A DNA stretch of 64,000 nucleotides from contig NZ_PQSP01000010.1 in NCBI RefSeq assembly GCF_003991585.1, positions 62,001-126,000 of the forward strand, given 5' to 3'. The notes under the pieces are model-generated. The model made no database searches and was not told where the DNA came from. It was given only the letters and a program-made list of their open reading frames with translations. Every line of letters starts with the position of its first letter. Position 1 is the stretch's first letter. Origin of the DNA: Saezia sanguinis (GTDB lineage Bacteria; Pseudomonadota; Gammaproteobacteria; Burkholderiales; Burkholderiaceae_C). Position numbers and translations under genes: made by a program. Positions 30,445 through 39,526 of the stretch are shown here, one piece after another.

Positions 30445-31116
30445 TTATTTCAGGTGGGCTGCCAAAAACGCCGTCGTTCGCTCCCACGCCAAAGCCGAAG
30501 CCGCGGCGTCAAAGGAACCGCGCTGGTCACAGTTAAAGCCGTGGTCGGCATCATAAATATGCACGTCAACCGCAGGCTGCAACTGGGCGAACTGCTTTAC
30601 CGCATCTACCGGTATGTGTTTGTCATGCTCGCCAAAATGCGCCAGCACCGGGCATTTGGGCTGCAAGTCTGCATTATTGGGCACGCCGCCGCCATAATAC
30701 ACCACCGCAGCACTCAAACCAGCCAGTTCGCTGGCACCCATCCAGGCCAGCAGGCCGCCCCAGCAAAAACCGACGGCGCCAACCTTGCCCACCGCACGCC
30801 CCTGCTCAACAGCAGCAGCCACATCAAGCAGCGCTTTTGCCGGATCGGTAGCGGCTTTATAGGCACGGCCTTTTTCCAGATCGGGCCCCTCATAAGTCAG
30901 CTCAATGCCGGGCCGGATACGGTCAAACAGCGCCGGTGCAATGGCCTGATAGCCGGCTGCCGCAAAGCGGTCTGCCACCGAGCGGATATGGCTGTTCACC
31001 CCGAATATTTCCTGCAACACCACCACACTGGCCTTTGCCTGACCGGACTGAGGCTGGGCCACATAGGCAGAAAATGTATGACCATCTGCTGCGGTTAACT
31101 GAATCTGAGCCCCCAT
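30445..31116 (-). CDS. dienelactone hydrolase family protein
   Basis: A 223-residue alpha/beta-hydrolase of the carboxymethylenebutenolidase family. The catalytic triad is Cys118 (GFCWGG), Asp165 (GEHDKHIP) and His192 (ADHGFNC). The chosen start at 31116 (MGAQIQLTAADGH) has AAGGAA 7 bases upstream; an in-frame ATG at 31134 is less well placed. Many members are not aromatic-pathway enzymes, and no catechol genes are present here, so the substrate is unknown. Upstream of the MerR gene, 74 bases apart. Confidence 0.9.
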   Translation of the reverse strand: MGAQIQLTAADGHTFSAYVAQPQSGQAKASVVVLQEIFGVNSHIRSVADRFAAAGYQAIAPALFDRIRPGIELTYEGPDLEKGRAYKAATDPAKALLDVAAAVEQGRAVGKVGAVGFCWGGLLAWMGASELAGLSAAVVYYGGGVPNNADLQPKCPVLAHFGEHDKHIPVDAVKQFAQLQPAVDVHIYDADHGFNCDQRGSFDAAASALAWERTTAFLAAHLK

Positions 31117-31221
31117 ACGAATATTCCTTTTCATTAACAATTCACCTAAACTTCACAGAATTTTCTCATATTGCCGGCATGATCAAACCCATCAAGCTAA
31201 AGTCAAAAGAGAAAGCATACT

Positions 31222-32538
31222 ATGAAAATCAATTTGCATTCTTTACCGTGTCTTTTTGTGTGCCTGGCATTGCTCATGACCAGCGCCTTCAGCAGCGCGG
31301 CCCAGGAAAACGATGATGATCAGGGTTTTGTTGAATACCACATCAGCCGGCATCTGTTTGAAGGGCAGAAAGACGGGCAGACATTATGCCTGTTTCTGGA
31401 GCGAATCGGCCCGAACGTGCTGGGCCAGCTCTGGCCCAGCCAGGCGTCATGTGACACCCAGACAGCACCGGTCAACCTCTTGCAAGGCCTGGGCCTGGTA
31501 AAAGGCACCTGGGATTCTGCGGGCCACATTCTCCTGACCATTGAAACCATGCAAGACACCGAGATACAGTCTGCAACATGGCGGCTTGTCGCACAAACAC
31601 AGGAAGGCGGCCGCCTGATTTCATTGCAGGCAGCGAATACGCCTTCCTCGCTGCTTTTTCAGGAGATAAAGCCTGCACCTGGCGCACCCCGTCTGCCTTA
31701 CCGCATGGCCATCGTCATGACAGGCAGTATTTCTGACCCGCGTGCATGCGATGATGATCCGCCCACAATCACCGCAATCCGCCTATACCGTGAGCAGGAG
31801 CTTGTACAGGAACTGGCAACAGAATCAGATGGTACCTGTGCCGGCTATACGCCACAAACGGCTGACCTGAATTTTGACGGCTATGACGACCTGATGATCA
31901 TGACCTCCCTGCCCATCAGTCCCAACATTCCCTACCAGTACTGGCTATACAACCCGCAGACCGGCCTGTTTGAAGACGCACCGCAGAGCCTGCAAATGGT
32001 CACCAGCCCCGGAATAGACAGCACGCACCAGCAGATCTATTCTTTCTGGCGCGCTGGTGCAACATCACATGGTGTTGATGTTTACCGCTGGCAGACCCGC
32101 AACGGCCAACCAGAACTTGAACTGTTTGATCAGGCAAGCAGCTACTTTATGCCGGTACGCAGTGATGGGCAGATCAGCTACTGTTACACCACGCCACAAT
32201 ACGATCACGACACAGGCACGCTGGCATTCTCCCGCATGGTCGTTGAGCGCCCTGACGGCACCCTGACATACACGGGCCAGCCACAGGACATGCAGGACTG
32301 TGAGGACGAATTCATTTCCTCCCCCGCCCCTGAAATTGTCATCTGGCGGCAGACTCCCCAGGGCTGGCAAATCCAGAAAGCTTACCCATACGAATGGGTG
32401 CAGGAAATGCGTGATGGCAGCTCCTACTGGTATCCCAAAATTCCCTATTACGATACAGATGCACACCGGATCAGCTGGTACATTGATCACTCCGCTGAAG
32501 TGGATGCCAACCCGCTTGCAGCTCATGAGGGGGAGTGA
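31222..32538 (+). CDS. exported XAC2610-like protein with a D-x-N-x-D-G-Y loop
   Basis: A 438-residue protein with a Sec signal peptide (MKINLHSLPCLFVCLALLMTSAFSSAAQ). The C-terminal half carries ADLNFDGYDDLMIMTSLP followed by NIPYQYWLYNPQTGLFE, the pattern of XAC2610-related proteins (calcium-type D-x-N-x-D loop, then YWL and a beta-propeller-like stretch). XAC2610 itself is described as an immunity protein against a type IV-secreted lysozyme-like effector in Xanthomonas; whether this relative does the same is unknown. The N-terminal 150 residues are a separate, unrecognised domain. SD-like GAGAAAG precedes the ATG. Divergent from the dienelactone hydrolase gene. Confidence 0.75.
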   Translation: MKINLHSLPCLFVCLALLMTSAFSSAAQENDDDQGFVEYHISRHLFEGQKDGQTLCLFLERIGPNVLGQLWPSQASCDTQTAPVNLLQGLGLVKGTWDSAGHILLTIETMQDTEIQSATWRLVAQTQEGGRLISLQAANTPSSLLFQEIKPAPGAPRLPYRMAIVMTGSISDPRACDDDPPTITAIRLYREQELVQELATESDGTCAGYTPQTADLNFDGYDDLMIMTSLPISPNIPYQYWLYNPQTGLFEDAPQSLQMVTSPGIDSTHQQIYSFWRAGATSHGVDVYRWQTRNGQPELELFDQASSYFMPVRSDGQISYCYTTPQYDHDTGTLAFSRMVVERPDGTLTYTGQPQDMQDCEDEFISSPAPEIVIWRQTPQGWQIQKAYPYEWVQEMRDGSSYWYPKIPYYDTDAHRISWYIDHSAEVDANPLAAHEGE

Positions 32539-32714
32539 AAACCAAAGCTCAGCCTCATTCCTGCATTCATACATCAGCAAATAGCTTTGACCATGCCGCA
32601 TTACTAAAAAATTTTAGTGCGGATAAAAAATTAAACATGAAATTTCAAATAGAATGAAAATTCAGGATTGAAAGAAGATATGCCAAACATTTGTGTGTAG
32701 GGGAACGGGAAAGT

Positions 32715-34259
32715 ATGAAAAAGATACTGATATTTTTCTGCTGTTTTTTAGGGTACTTTGTGTCTGCATGGGCTTCTTGTATAGAAGATGGTCCCGTTCA
32801 AGGAAGTTATCAAGCCCGGGATGGACAGGTTTTTTACAGGCCCGCTGGCAAACCACATGATCAAAGCGATTTTGTACTTGTGGAAGGTGCGGACGCTGCA
32901 TCAATAGCACACCTTGATGGAAAACCTCCTTCTACCAATAAGTGGTATTTTAGCGACTATGTTTTAGATAAAAACCATGTGTATTATCAAGGGCGCGTTC
33001 TGGCAGGCATAAACCCGGCCCAGGCGGCCTTCCTGAATCAACGTTTTGGCCAGATTGCTTTGATTGATGGACTCGATCAATATGTTTCTCGTGAGGACAT
33101 GAACAAATGGGAAGGCTACTTGAAAGATGCAGAGCGTGTTTATTACTATGGGCGACTGCTGGAAGGTGCAAACGGTGCGGATTTTGAATGGCTTCCTTTT
33201 TACCAGGGCATTAGCCATAGCAATCATGACTATGCGCGGGATGACCAGCATATTTATCTGTATGGACAGAAAGTAGCCGGGGATGCGAAAACAGCCCATG
33301 AAATAGGCTACGGATATTATTCAGATGCGAAGCATATTTATTTTAGGGGCGAAATCCTGCAAGGTGCTTTGCCTGACGCATTTGTAGTCCAAGGGGTTTT
33401 TGTTATTTCAAACGGGCATATTTATTATCGTGCCAAACCGTTGGCATTGGATGCAGACACTTTTCAGGTATTGAAATATATTAATGGTAATCCTATCAGC
33501 GGTTGCGGGGCAACGACTTACGCCGGAAGTTTTGTCATGGACCGCCATGGTAATTATGCATTGCATGTCACAGGGGAGTTAACACGGCTCAATGATGCAG
33601 AGGCAACTGATTCAAATTCGCCAACGGCTTATGCCTATCAAGAACACGTTCGCTCCCAAAGTGGAAGAATGTCATTTTATAAAGATGACCACTCCATCTA
33701 CTTCTTTAAGAATGTTGCACAAGGCAGCGGCAACCTTGAGACCCTGCTGGGGGGCGATACACCAACATTTGATACCTATGCTGCGTTAAAGCGAACTGTT
33801 GTTTTTCGCGATAAAACAGGATTTTATCTCCCTGGTCGTTACTTTGGCCCTGCTTTGAGCAAAGTGGTCAATGGCCAGGCAAGGCTGGTATGTTTAGAAA
33901 CAGAACATTTATGCCTGCTGACAGAAAATACACTTTATTACGCATTTGATGATGGCACTGTGGAACAGGTTCAGGTGGATGCAGAAAGTTTGCAATGCAT
34001 TCCAGAAGATGCAGTGTTGCCCACCTCGTTGATTGGAAGTGCAGGCATGTGCTTTGACCGCAGTTATTTTTATAACCGGAGCGAACGTAAGCCCATGCAC
34101 TCCGGCGGGTATAAGGAAGCATTGCCTTATGCGGTGAATGCCACAGATTTGGAGGAAAAACGACGCGAATCACTCAATAAAGTACAGGTTTGGCGTAAAC
34201 CACTGTTGATAGAAGAAAAGCCAGAAGACGGTGCTTTCACGAGATGGGTCGCTGTATAG
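32715..34259 (+). CDS. exported DKNYY-repeat protein
   Basis: A 514-residue protein with signal peptide (MKKILIFFCCFLGYFVSAWAS). It has repeated units of the DKNYY family: DKNHVYYQGRVLAG, DAERVYYYGRLLEGA, RDDQHIYLYGQKVAG, SDAKHIYFRGEILQGA and SNGHIYYRAKPLALD, roughly every 50-60 residues, then DDHSIYFFKNV and DKTGFYLPG later. DKNYY proteins are periplasmic or surface proteins of unknown role. The start at 32715 follows GGGAAAG closely and begins the signal peptide. The DNA is clearly more A/T-rich than its neighbours (the 60 bases at 33301 hold 23 G/C), which suggests recent acquisition. Confidence 0.82.
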   Translation: MKKILIFFCCFLGYFVSAWASCIEDGPVQGSYQARDGQVFYRPAGKPHDQSDFVLVEGADAASIAHLDGKPPSTNKWYFSDYVLDKNHVYYQGRVLAGINPAQAAFLNQRFGQIALIDGLDQYVSREDMNKWEGYLKDAERVYYYGRLLEGANGADFEWLPFYQGISHSNHDYARDDQHIYLYGQKVAGDAKTAHEIGYGYYSDAKHIYFRGEILQGALPDAFVVQGVFVISNGHIYYRAKPLALDADTFQVLKYINGNPISGCGATTYAGSFVMDRHGNYALHVTGELTRLNDAEATDSNSPTAYAYQEHVRSQSGRMSFYKDDHSIYFFKNVAQGSGNLETLLGGDTPTFDTYAALKRTVVFRDKTGFYLPGRYFGPALSKVVNGQARLVCLETEHLCLLTENTLYYAFDDGTVEQVQVDAESLQCIPEDAVLPTSLIGSAGMCFDRSYFYNRSERKPMHSGGYKEALPYAVNATDLEEKRRESLNKVQVWRKPLLIEEKPEDGAFTRWVAV

Positions 34260-34342
34260 GGGTCTGTATGATGAAAATGCCATTGGATCTAATGTCTATC
34301 GAAAATAGACTGTAGATCAAATTCAGGTGAAGCCACCAGATA

Positions 34343-34372
34343 AAAGGTTAGATGTTTCAGCATCTAACCTTT
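34343..34372 (+). terminator. hairpin terminator after the DKNYY gene
   Basis: AAAGGTTAGATG/CATCTAACCTTT is a perfect 12-bp stem with a 6-base loop, followed by CTTGCTTTT; 84 bases after the DKNYY stop. The A-run on the other side makes it usable from both directions, i.e. also for the convergent ADP-ribosylglycohydrolase gene. Confidence 0.65.
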
Positions 34373-34488
34373 CTTGCTTTTGCTCACAAACATGAGCTTA
34401 CTTCGCAGCAATTCTCTATTTTTAGAACTGGTGTTAACACGCCCTGGCAAAGGAGTGCCATCTTATGGCCCCGCCAAAGTTGACAGAG

Positions 34489-35568
34489 TCAAAAAGGCAG
34501 CAACCGCCGAAAACCATGCACCAGCACCACAACCAGAAACACCAGATTGCGCAGCCACAACAACAGCCAGGGCAGTTCGGGCACAGTAACACGGGATGTA
34601 GCAGACGCCTGTCTGGTTGCCAGCGTCTGCGCCATGCGGTGTAAAAAAGCCGTGTCGGCAGGCCACTCTTTCATGCCTTGCAGCCAGGGGGACGGAATAC
34701 ACTGAGCCCCCTGATTCACGCCAATCAGCGCGCCCACCAGCGCCGCATTGCTGTCGGTATCGCCACCGGCCTCAACGATCCGGGTGATGGCCTGCTCATA
34801 ATCATCACCATACCGCAGCCAGGTAAAAATCACTGCCGGAACCGTATGGTTGACATAGCCGGTAATGCCTTTTTTCTGCAACCCCAGATACTGGACAAAA
34901 TCAGACAAGGAACGCTGTGCCTGTACATAGGCTTTCGCCTGCAGCAGCCTGTCTTTCAGTTCACTCCCCTGCACATAAGGCAGTACCCGCTCAAAAAAAG
35001 ATGCCACTGTCACGGGCAGGCCATTTGCTATATAAGCCATTGCTGCAGCCAGTGCAACTACCAGCGCGCCTTCTTGCGCACGTTCATCACGATGGGTTAT
35101 TGCGGTGGAGCATTTGGTCATGCGCGCCAGCATATCCCAGTCATCAGCAAAAAAAGCACCGATGACCGGTGCACGCATGACTGCACCATTGCCCGCAGAA
35201 CGTACCCCCGACTTGTCAGGCGCCACCCCGACGCACAGCCGCAAACAGGCTTTTAACGTTGCCATGCCGCACCCTGCCGGTAAAGAGAGCAGCCAGCGTT
35301 TGAGGCGCTTTGCCAAACCTGCGGAAAACTCGCTTTCATTGATGGCGGACAAACTGACCAAAGCTTGAGCCGTCAGCCAGGCGTGCTCGGTATCGTCGCT
35401 GCACAGGCCGATACGCAGTCCGGGCAAAACAATCAGACTGTGCCGCAAAGGTGCCGCACCCAACAGCCGCTGGGCCCGGCGCGGGGCCAGCCCTTCCCTG
35501 GGCAAACCTATGCTGTCAGCAACTGCGGTGCCTGACAGCAGGCCAAAAAAACGCTCCTGTGCATCCAT
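34489..35568 (-). CDS. ADP-ribosylglycohydrolase with C-terminal membrane anchor
   Basis: A 359-residue DraG-type hydrolase: LSGTAVADSIGLPREGL near the N-terminus, CSDDTEHAW (Mg-binding Asp58/Asp59, residues 56-64), SAGNGAVMRAPVIGAFF and VEAGGDTDSNAALVGALIG (second metal site). The family removes ADP-ribose from arginine or other residues, or cleaves related ADP-ribosyl compounds. Unusually, the last 28 residues (about 332-359) form a hydrophobic segment flanked by Arg (LLLWLRNLVFLVVVLVHGFRR), suggesting a tail anchor in the inner membrane with the enzyme in the cytoplasm. No ADP-ribosyltransferase gene is visible here. Confidence 0.87.
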   Translation of the reverse strand: MDAQERFFGLLSGTAVADSIGLPREGLAPRRAQRLLGAAPLRHSLIVLPGLRIGLCSDDTEHAWLTAQALVSLSAINESEFSAGLAKRLKRWLLSLPAGCGMATLKACLRLCVGVAPDKSGVRSAGNGAVMRAPVIGAFFADDWDMLARMTKCSTAITHRDERAQEGALVVALAAAMAYIANGLPVTVASFFERVLPYVQGSELKDRLLQAKAYVQAQRSLSDFVQYLGLQKKGITGYVNHTVPAVIFTWLRYGDDYEQAITRIVEAGGDTDSNAALVGALIGVNQGAQCIPSPWLQGMKEWPADTAFLHRMAQTLATRQASATSRVTVPELPWLLLWLRNLVFLVVVLVHGFRRLLPF

Positions 35569-35661
35569 CGGTTAAATCATGCTTCCCCATGAAAAACGGC
35601 CTTGCATCCATATCAGACAACAAGGCCGCAGATGTTTTTAAAAATAGCATCCGTTACGGAT

Positions 35662-36384
35662 CTACTGGTCAGATGGCTTTCCCTCATCGGGGTTGGGATT
35701 AGATTTGGACATGGCTATCGCCTTGTCTTTGCCGCCAATGGCAGACATATCCTTGAGGAACTTCAATCCCACCTTGATACCGTAGTCCATCCGGGCGGCA
35801 TGGTCCTGTGCCGCGGCCTGCATATCCATCCACATGTGCACCTGGGGTTCAGTGAGCAGGTTCAGGTATGCGTCAATTTCACCGCCATCGCGGAAAATTT
35901 CAGCCCCGGCTTTTTTGACAATTTTGATCATCGCCACGTTTTTGCTCAGTGTGTGAATAAACATCTGATCAATACCACGGCGCCGTGCACGCTGCGCAGC
36001 GTAGGCAAACAACTGCCCGCCCAAGCCCTGCCCGCGTGCTTCAGCACTTACCGAAACACCAAACTCAGCCATGCGCGGAGAGGAATTTTCCGCGCCATAC
36101 GCCAGGTGTGCCACCCCGACCACATTCAGGTCATTGTCCAGCACGCCAAACACATCATCCCGGTTGAAGTCGATTTTGTCCAGATAATCGTCAATCTGAT
36201 CATCTGTGGCCTGGAAACCAAAGCGCATATAGCGGTCACGCTCATTGAGCGCATGCACATGCTTGCGAATGTCTTCCAGATACGACGGTGTTAATGCATG
36301 AATGGTCGCTGCCTGTCTGGGTTTGGGCTCAAACGCCTGCGCCGCCGTCCCTGGCATATCGTGTTTTTCATCAGGGGCAGTCAT
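35662..36384 (-). CDS. GNAT-family N-acetyltransferase
   Basis: A 240-residue acetyltransferase. Residues about 30-180 form the GNAT fold: RFGFQATDDQIDDYLDKIDF, then VVGVAHLAYG and the acetyl-CoA loop SVSAEARGQGLGGQLFAYAAQRARRRGI (Q/RxxGxG/A), ending NVAMIKIVKKAGAEI. The C-terminal 60 residues are helical, ending in a charged, Pro-rich tail. The start at 36384 (MTAPDEKHDMPG) has GAAAGG 6 bases upstream, whereas the ATG at 36390 touches the SD. Substrate unknown. Downstream of it lies the ADP-ribosylglycohydrolase gene, 93 bases away. Confidence 0.85.
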   Translation of the reverse strand: MTAPDEKHDMPGTAAQAFEPKPRQAATIHALTPSYLEDIRKHVHALNERDRYMRFGFQATDDQIDDYLDKIDFNRDDVFGVLDNDLNVVGVAHLAYGAENSSPRMAEFGVSVSAEARGQGLGGQLFAYAAQRARRRGIDQMFIHTLSKNVAMIKIVKKAGAEIFRDGGEIDAYLNLLTEPQVHMWMDMQAAAQDHAARMDYGIKVGLKFLKDMSAIGGKDKAIAMSKSNPNPDEGKPSDQ

Positions 36385-36671
36385 AAACATCCTTTCAAAA
36401 TGCGTTAAACCATCCGTCCATTTCGCACCTGCAAAAAGCCGCCACCAATCGGCCCCGTACCAATTTACTTCTTTCACTTTACTACCTAGTTGCCCTACCC
36501 GAATCAGGAATGGTTTATTCTACCGCCAATAGCTACCCTCTGGTTTTCCCTGATACTTTTTTGTGGTAGCTCAGTCACGACCAACCGGCCGTTTTGCCCC
36601 CTTCTTTTTGCCGGGCGAATCGGGCGGGCTTTCCCCGCGCCCGGGTCAGTGAAGGCAGGCGTTTCTTTTGC

Positions 36672-36701
36672 CTGGCAAAATTTACAAAATTCAGATAAAA
36701 T
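36672..36701 (+). promoter_or_regulatory. promoter of rplM-rpsI
   Basis: CTGGCA (-35, 4 of 6) and TAAAAT (-10, 5 of 6) with an 18-base A/T-rich spacer. Transcription would start near 36708, giving a leader of about 174 bases before rplM. Confidence 0.5.
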
Positions 36702-36756
36702 AGCAGGCTTTCCCAGCGTAACCAAGTCCCGCGGGGATAAACATCAAGGCAATGAC

Positions 36757-36855
36757 CCGGTTTTAAACCGGCTTAATTTGTTTAGATGCGAAACACCACC
36801 TAAGAGGTTCCCGCCTTTACAAAGAGGAACACCGAACGTGGAAAAGGGCTTTTCC
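36757..36855 (+). promoter_or_regulatory. structured 5' leader of rplM
   Basis: Three hairpins can be drawn in the leader: CCGGT...ACCGG (36757-36771), GTTCC...GGAAC (about 36807-36829) and GGAAAA-GGGC-TTTTCC (36840-36855), the last ending 26 bases before the start codon. In E. coli the rplM-rpsI mRNA is autoregulated by L13 through its leader; a similar role here is inference. Confidence 0.4.
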
Positions 36856-36881
36856 AAACCGCACTTTTGAAAGTGATATTC

Positions 36882-37310
36882 ATGAAAACTATCAGCGCTA
36901 AACCCGCTGAGGTGGTACATGACTGGTTTGTGATTGACGCAACAGATAAAGTACTCGGACGTGTCGCCAGCGAAGTGGCACACCGACTGCGCGGCAAGCA
37001 CAAGGCCATCTATACGCCTCACGTTGACACCGGTGACTTCATCATCATTGTGAACGCCTCCAAACTCCGTGTTACCGGCAATAAAGCCGAAGACAAGGTT
37101 TACTATCGCCATACCGGCTATCCTGGCGGCATTTATGCCACCAAGTTCAAAGACATGCAGGCCAAACATCCTGGCCGCGCTTTGGAAAAAGCCGTTAAAG
37201 GCATGCTGCCCAAGGGTCCTCTTGGCTATGCGATGATCAAAAAACTCAAGATCTACGCTGGCGCAGAGCATCCCCACAGCGCTCAGCAACCCAAACCGCT
37301 GGAAATTTAA
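36882..37310 (+). CDS. rplM: 50S ribosomal protein L13
   Basis: 142 residues, full length for bacterial L13: [41 protein letters not shown], then [36 protein letters not shown] and [32 protein letters not shown]. It binds 23S rRNA early in 50S assembly. The start at 36882 is preferred over the in-frame ATG at 36867 because GAAAGTG sits before it and the family starts MKTF/MKTI. First gene of the rplM-rpsI operon. Confidence 0.98.
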   Translation: MKTISAKPAEVVHDWFVIDATDKVLGRVASEVAHRLRGKHKAIYTPHVDTGDFIIIVNASKLRVTGNKAEDKVYYRHTGYPGGIYATKFKDMQAKHPGRALEKAVKGMLPKGPLGYAMIKKLKIYAGAEHPHSAQQPKPLEI

Positions 37311-37322
37311 GGAGCCTAAGAG

Positions 37323-37715
37323 ATGATTGGTGAATGGAATAACGGCACAGGCCGTCGCAAATCCAGTGTCGCTCGCGTGTTCCTGAAAAAAGGCAGCGGC
37401 AACATTGTTGTCAACGGCAAAGCCATTGAACAGTATTTTGGTCGCCAGACCTCGATCATGATTGTAAAACAGCCTTTGGTGCTTACCGGCAACGAAAGCG
37501 CGTTTGACATTCAGGTCAACGTCAACGGCGGTGGCGAATCCGGTCAGGCAGGCGCAGTGCGCCACGGCATTACCCGTGCCCTGATCGATTATGATGCAGG
37601 CCTGAAGTCTGAACTCTCACGTGCCGGTTACGTTACCCGTGACGCCCGTGAAGTTGAGCGTAAAAAGGTCGGTCTGCGCAAAGCACGTCGCGCCAAACAG
37701 TTCAGCAAACGCTGA
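37323..37715 (+). CDS. rpsI: 30S ribosomal protein S9
   Basis: 130 residues, complete. [26 protein letters not shown] at the N-terminus, [26 protein letters not shown] in the middle and the basic C-terminal tail [18 protein letters not shown] that reaches the P-site tRNA. AAGGAG lies 8 bases before the ATG and the gap to rplM is 12 bases, so the two are co-transcribed. Confidence 0.98.
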   Translation: MIGEWNNGTGRRKSSVARVFLKKGSGNIVVNGKAIEQYFGRQTSIMIVKQPLVLTGNESAFDIQVNVNGGGESGQAGAVRHGITRALIDYDAGLKSELSRAGYVTRDAREVERKKVGLRKARRAKQFSKR

Positions 37716-37764
37716 TACTGCTGTTTGTATACTGCAACAAATACTGCTGCAGCATACACAACAA

Positions 37765-37791
37765 AAAAGCCACCCATTGCGGTGGCTTTTT
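37765..37791 (+). terminator. intrinsic terminator of rplM-rpsI
   Basis: AAAAGCCACC/GGTGGCTTTT stem with a 6-base loop and T-run, 50 bases after the rpsI stop. The flanking A-run makes it potentially bidirectional. Confidence 0.88.
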
Positions 37792-37878
37792 GATTGCCTG
37801 ACAATTGGAGACTTCTCTCCATGAAAAATGGATTGCCCTTTATAGGGCACGTCACAATAAGCAACATAGGTAACAGTC

Positions 37879-38913
37879 ATGACCGTCAACATTGGTATCG
37901 TAGGTGGAACCGGTTACACCGGCGTTGAACTCTTGCGGCTGCTCAGCCAGCACCCGCAGGCGAAGTTGCAGGTGATCACGTCGCGCAGCGAACAGGGCGT
38001 GGCTGTGGCACAGATGTTTCCCAACCTGCGCGGGCATGTGGACCTGAAGTTTGAACTGCCCGACAGCCCGGCACTGAAAGCCTGCGATGTGGTGTTTTTT
38101 GCCACCCCGCACGGCGTGGCCATGGCGCAGGCGCGCGAGCTGCTCGCCAATGATGTGCGGGTGATTGACCTGGCGGCAGACTTCCGGCTCAAGGACATTG
38201 ATGTATTCAAAAAATGGTACGAAATTGACCACAGTTGCCCGGACATTCTGGCCGATGCCGTTTACGGCCTGCCAGAGCTGAACCGTGAAGACGTCCGCAA
38301 AGCCAGGGTCATTGGCAACCCCGGCTGTTACCCCACGTCGGTACAACTGGGTTTTGCCCCGCTGCTGCGCAGCAGGCTGATCGACCCGGCGCATATGATT
38401 GCCAACAGTGCCTCAGGCGTTTCGGGCGCGGGCAAAAAAGCCAGCACCGGCAACCTGTTTTCCGAAGTCAGCGACAGTTTCAAGGCCTACGCCGTCAAAG
38501 GGCACCGCCACGGCCCTGAGATCAATGAACAACTGCGCCGCATTGACCCGCAGGCCAACGTGTTGTTCCTGCCGCACCTGATTCCGTCCATCCGCGGCAT
38601 CCATTCCACACTGTATGCCCGCCTGAACGAAGCCGGACAAGCCGCCGACCTGCAAAGCATTTTTGAAGCGGCCTATGTCAACGAACCGTTTGTCGACGTG
38701 ATGCCCGCCGGCTCAGCGCCTGAAACGCGCTCGGTGCGTGCCTCCAACTTTGTACGCATCGCTGTGCACAAGCCACAACCCGACACGGTTGTGGTGCTGG
38801 TGGTAGAGGACAACCTGGTCAAGGGTGCTGCCGGCCAGGCGGTTCAGTGTATGAACCTGATGTTCGGCCTGCCTGAAACCATGGGGCTCACGCAAGTGCC
38901 CATTCTTCCGTAA
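37879..38913 (+). CDS. argC: N-acetyl-gamma-glutamyl-phosphate reductase
   Basis: Third step of arginine synthesis, NADPH-dependent reduction of N-acetylglutamyl phosphate. The 344-residue type 1 enzyme has the Rossmann start [28 protein letters not shown], the catalytic Cys150 in [19 protein letters not shown] and KGHRHGPEI (catalytic His). argB, the preceding step, is 8 kb away on the other strand. A terminator separates it from rpsI, so it has its own promoter, not clearly identified. Confidence 0.97.
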   Translation: MTVNIGIVGGTGYTGVELLRLLSQHPQAKLQVITSRSEQGVAVAQMFPNLRGHVDLKFELPDSPALKACDVVFFATPHGVAMAQARELLANDVRVIDLAADFRLKDIDVFKKWYEIDHSCPDILADAVYGLPELNREDVRKARVIGNPGCYPTSVQLGFAPLLRSRLIDPAHMIANSASGVSGAGKKASTGNLFSEVSDSFKAYAVKGHRHGPEINEQLRRIDPQANVLFLPHLIPSIRGIHSTLYARLNEAGQAADLQSIFEAAYVNEPFVDVMPAGSAPETRSVRASNFVRIAVHKPQPDTVVVLVVEDNLVKGAAGQAVQCMNLMFGLPETMGLTQVPILP

Positions 38914-39060
38914 TATGTAAATGGCAGCCGATCAAGCAATTAACCTTAATAACTGGTAATATATTTACATCTTTTAAAGCATTCTGCGGCATTGCCGCAG
39001 AGCTTGCTGTACATGTAGCGTTGTACTGTAACCCCCTGCAGGCTACGAAAGGAATACTCA

Positions 39061-39441
39061 ATGAATACATCTGCACAAACACTGGATCCGACACCTGCGG
39101 CTGGCCAAATGCCCGACCCGCTGGTATTTACCGACAGCGCAGTCGCCAAAGTGGCTGAACTGATTGCCGAAGAAGGCAACCCGAACCTGAAGTTGCGCGT
39201 TTTCGTGCAAGGCGGTGGCTGCTCAGGTTTTCAGTACGGTTTTACGTTTGACGAAGACACCAACGAAGATGATACCGTTTTGACCAAAGGCGGTGTCCAG
39301 TTGCTGATTGACGCGATGAGCTTTCAGTACTTGGTCGGCGCTGAAATCGATTACAAGGAAGGCCTGGAAGGTGCGCAGTTTGTCATCAAAAACCCCAACG
39401 CCACCACCACCTGCGGCTGCGGCTCGAGTTTCTCAGTTTAA
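39061..39441 (+). CDS. erpA: iron-sulfur cluster insertion protein ErpA
   Basis: An A-type Fe-S carrier of 126 residues. The three cluster-binding cysteines are in [11 protein letters not shown] and in the C-terminal [10 protein letters not shown] short Pro/Ala-rich N-terminal extension precedes the domain ([20 protein letters not shown]). AAAGGAA lies 7 bases before the ATG. ErpA delivers clusters to apo-enzymes, in E. coli including IspG. No IscR-like site is evident in the 147-base upstream gap; a CTGCGGC/GCCGCAG hairpin at 38984-39000 may mark the argC transcript end. Confidence 0.95.
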   Translation: MNTSAQTLDPTPAAGQMPDPLVFTDSAVAKVAELIAEEGNPNLKLRVFVQGGGCSGFQYGFTFDEDTNEDDTVLTKGGVQLLIDAMSFQYLVGAEIDYKEGLEGAQFVIKNPNATTTCGCGSSFSV

Positions 39442-39526
39442 ACCCTGAATAAACAACCAAGCGAATGCCTGTTCTGCTGACGCAGGGCAGGCATTTTTGC
39501 CGGGTGGCCCAGCGGCTACGGCCTGG

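Noticed and set aside
38984..39000. CTGCGGC-ATT-GCCGCAG hairpin between argC and erpA as a terminator
   Set aside because: Three-base loop and no T-run; may be a weak transcript end but not supportable as an intrinsic terminator.
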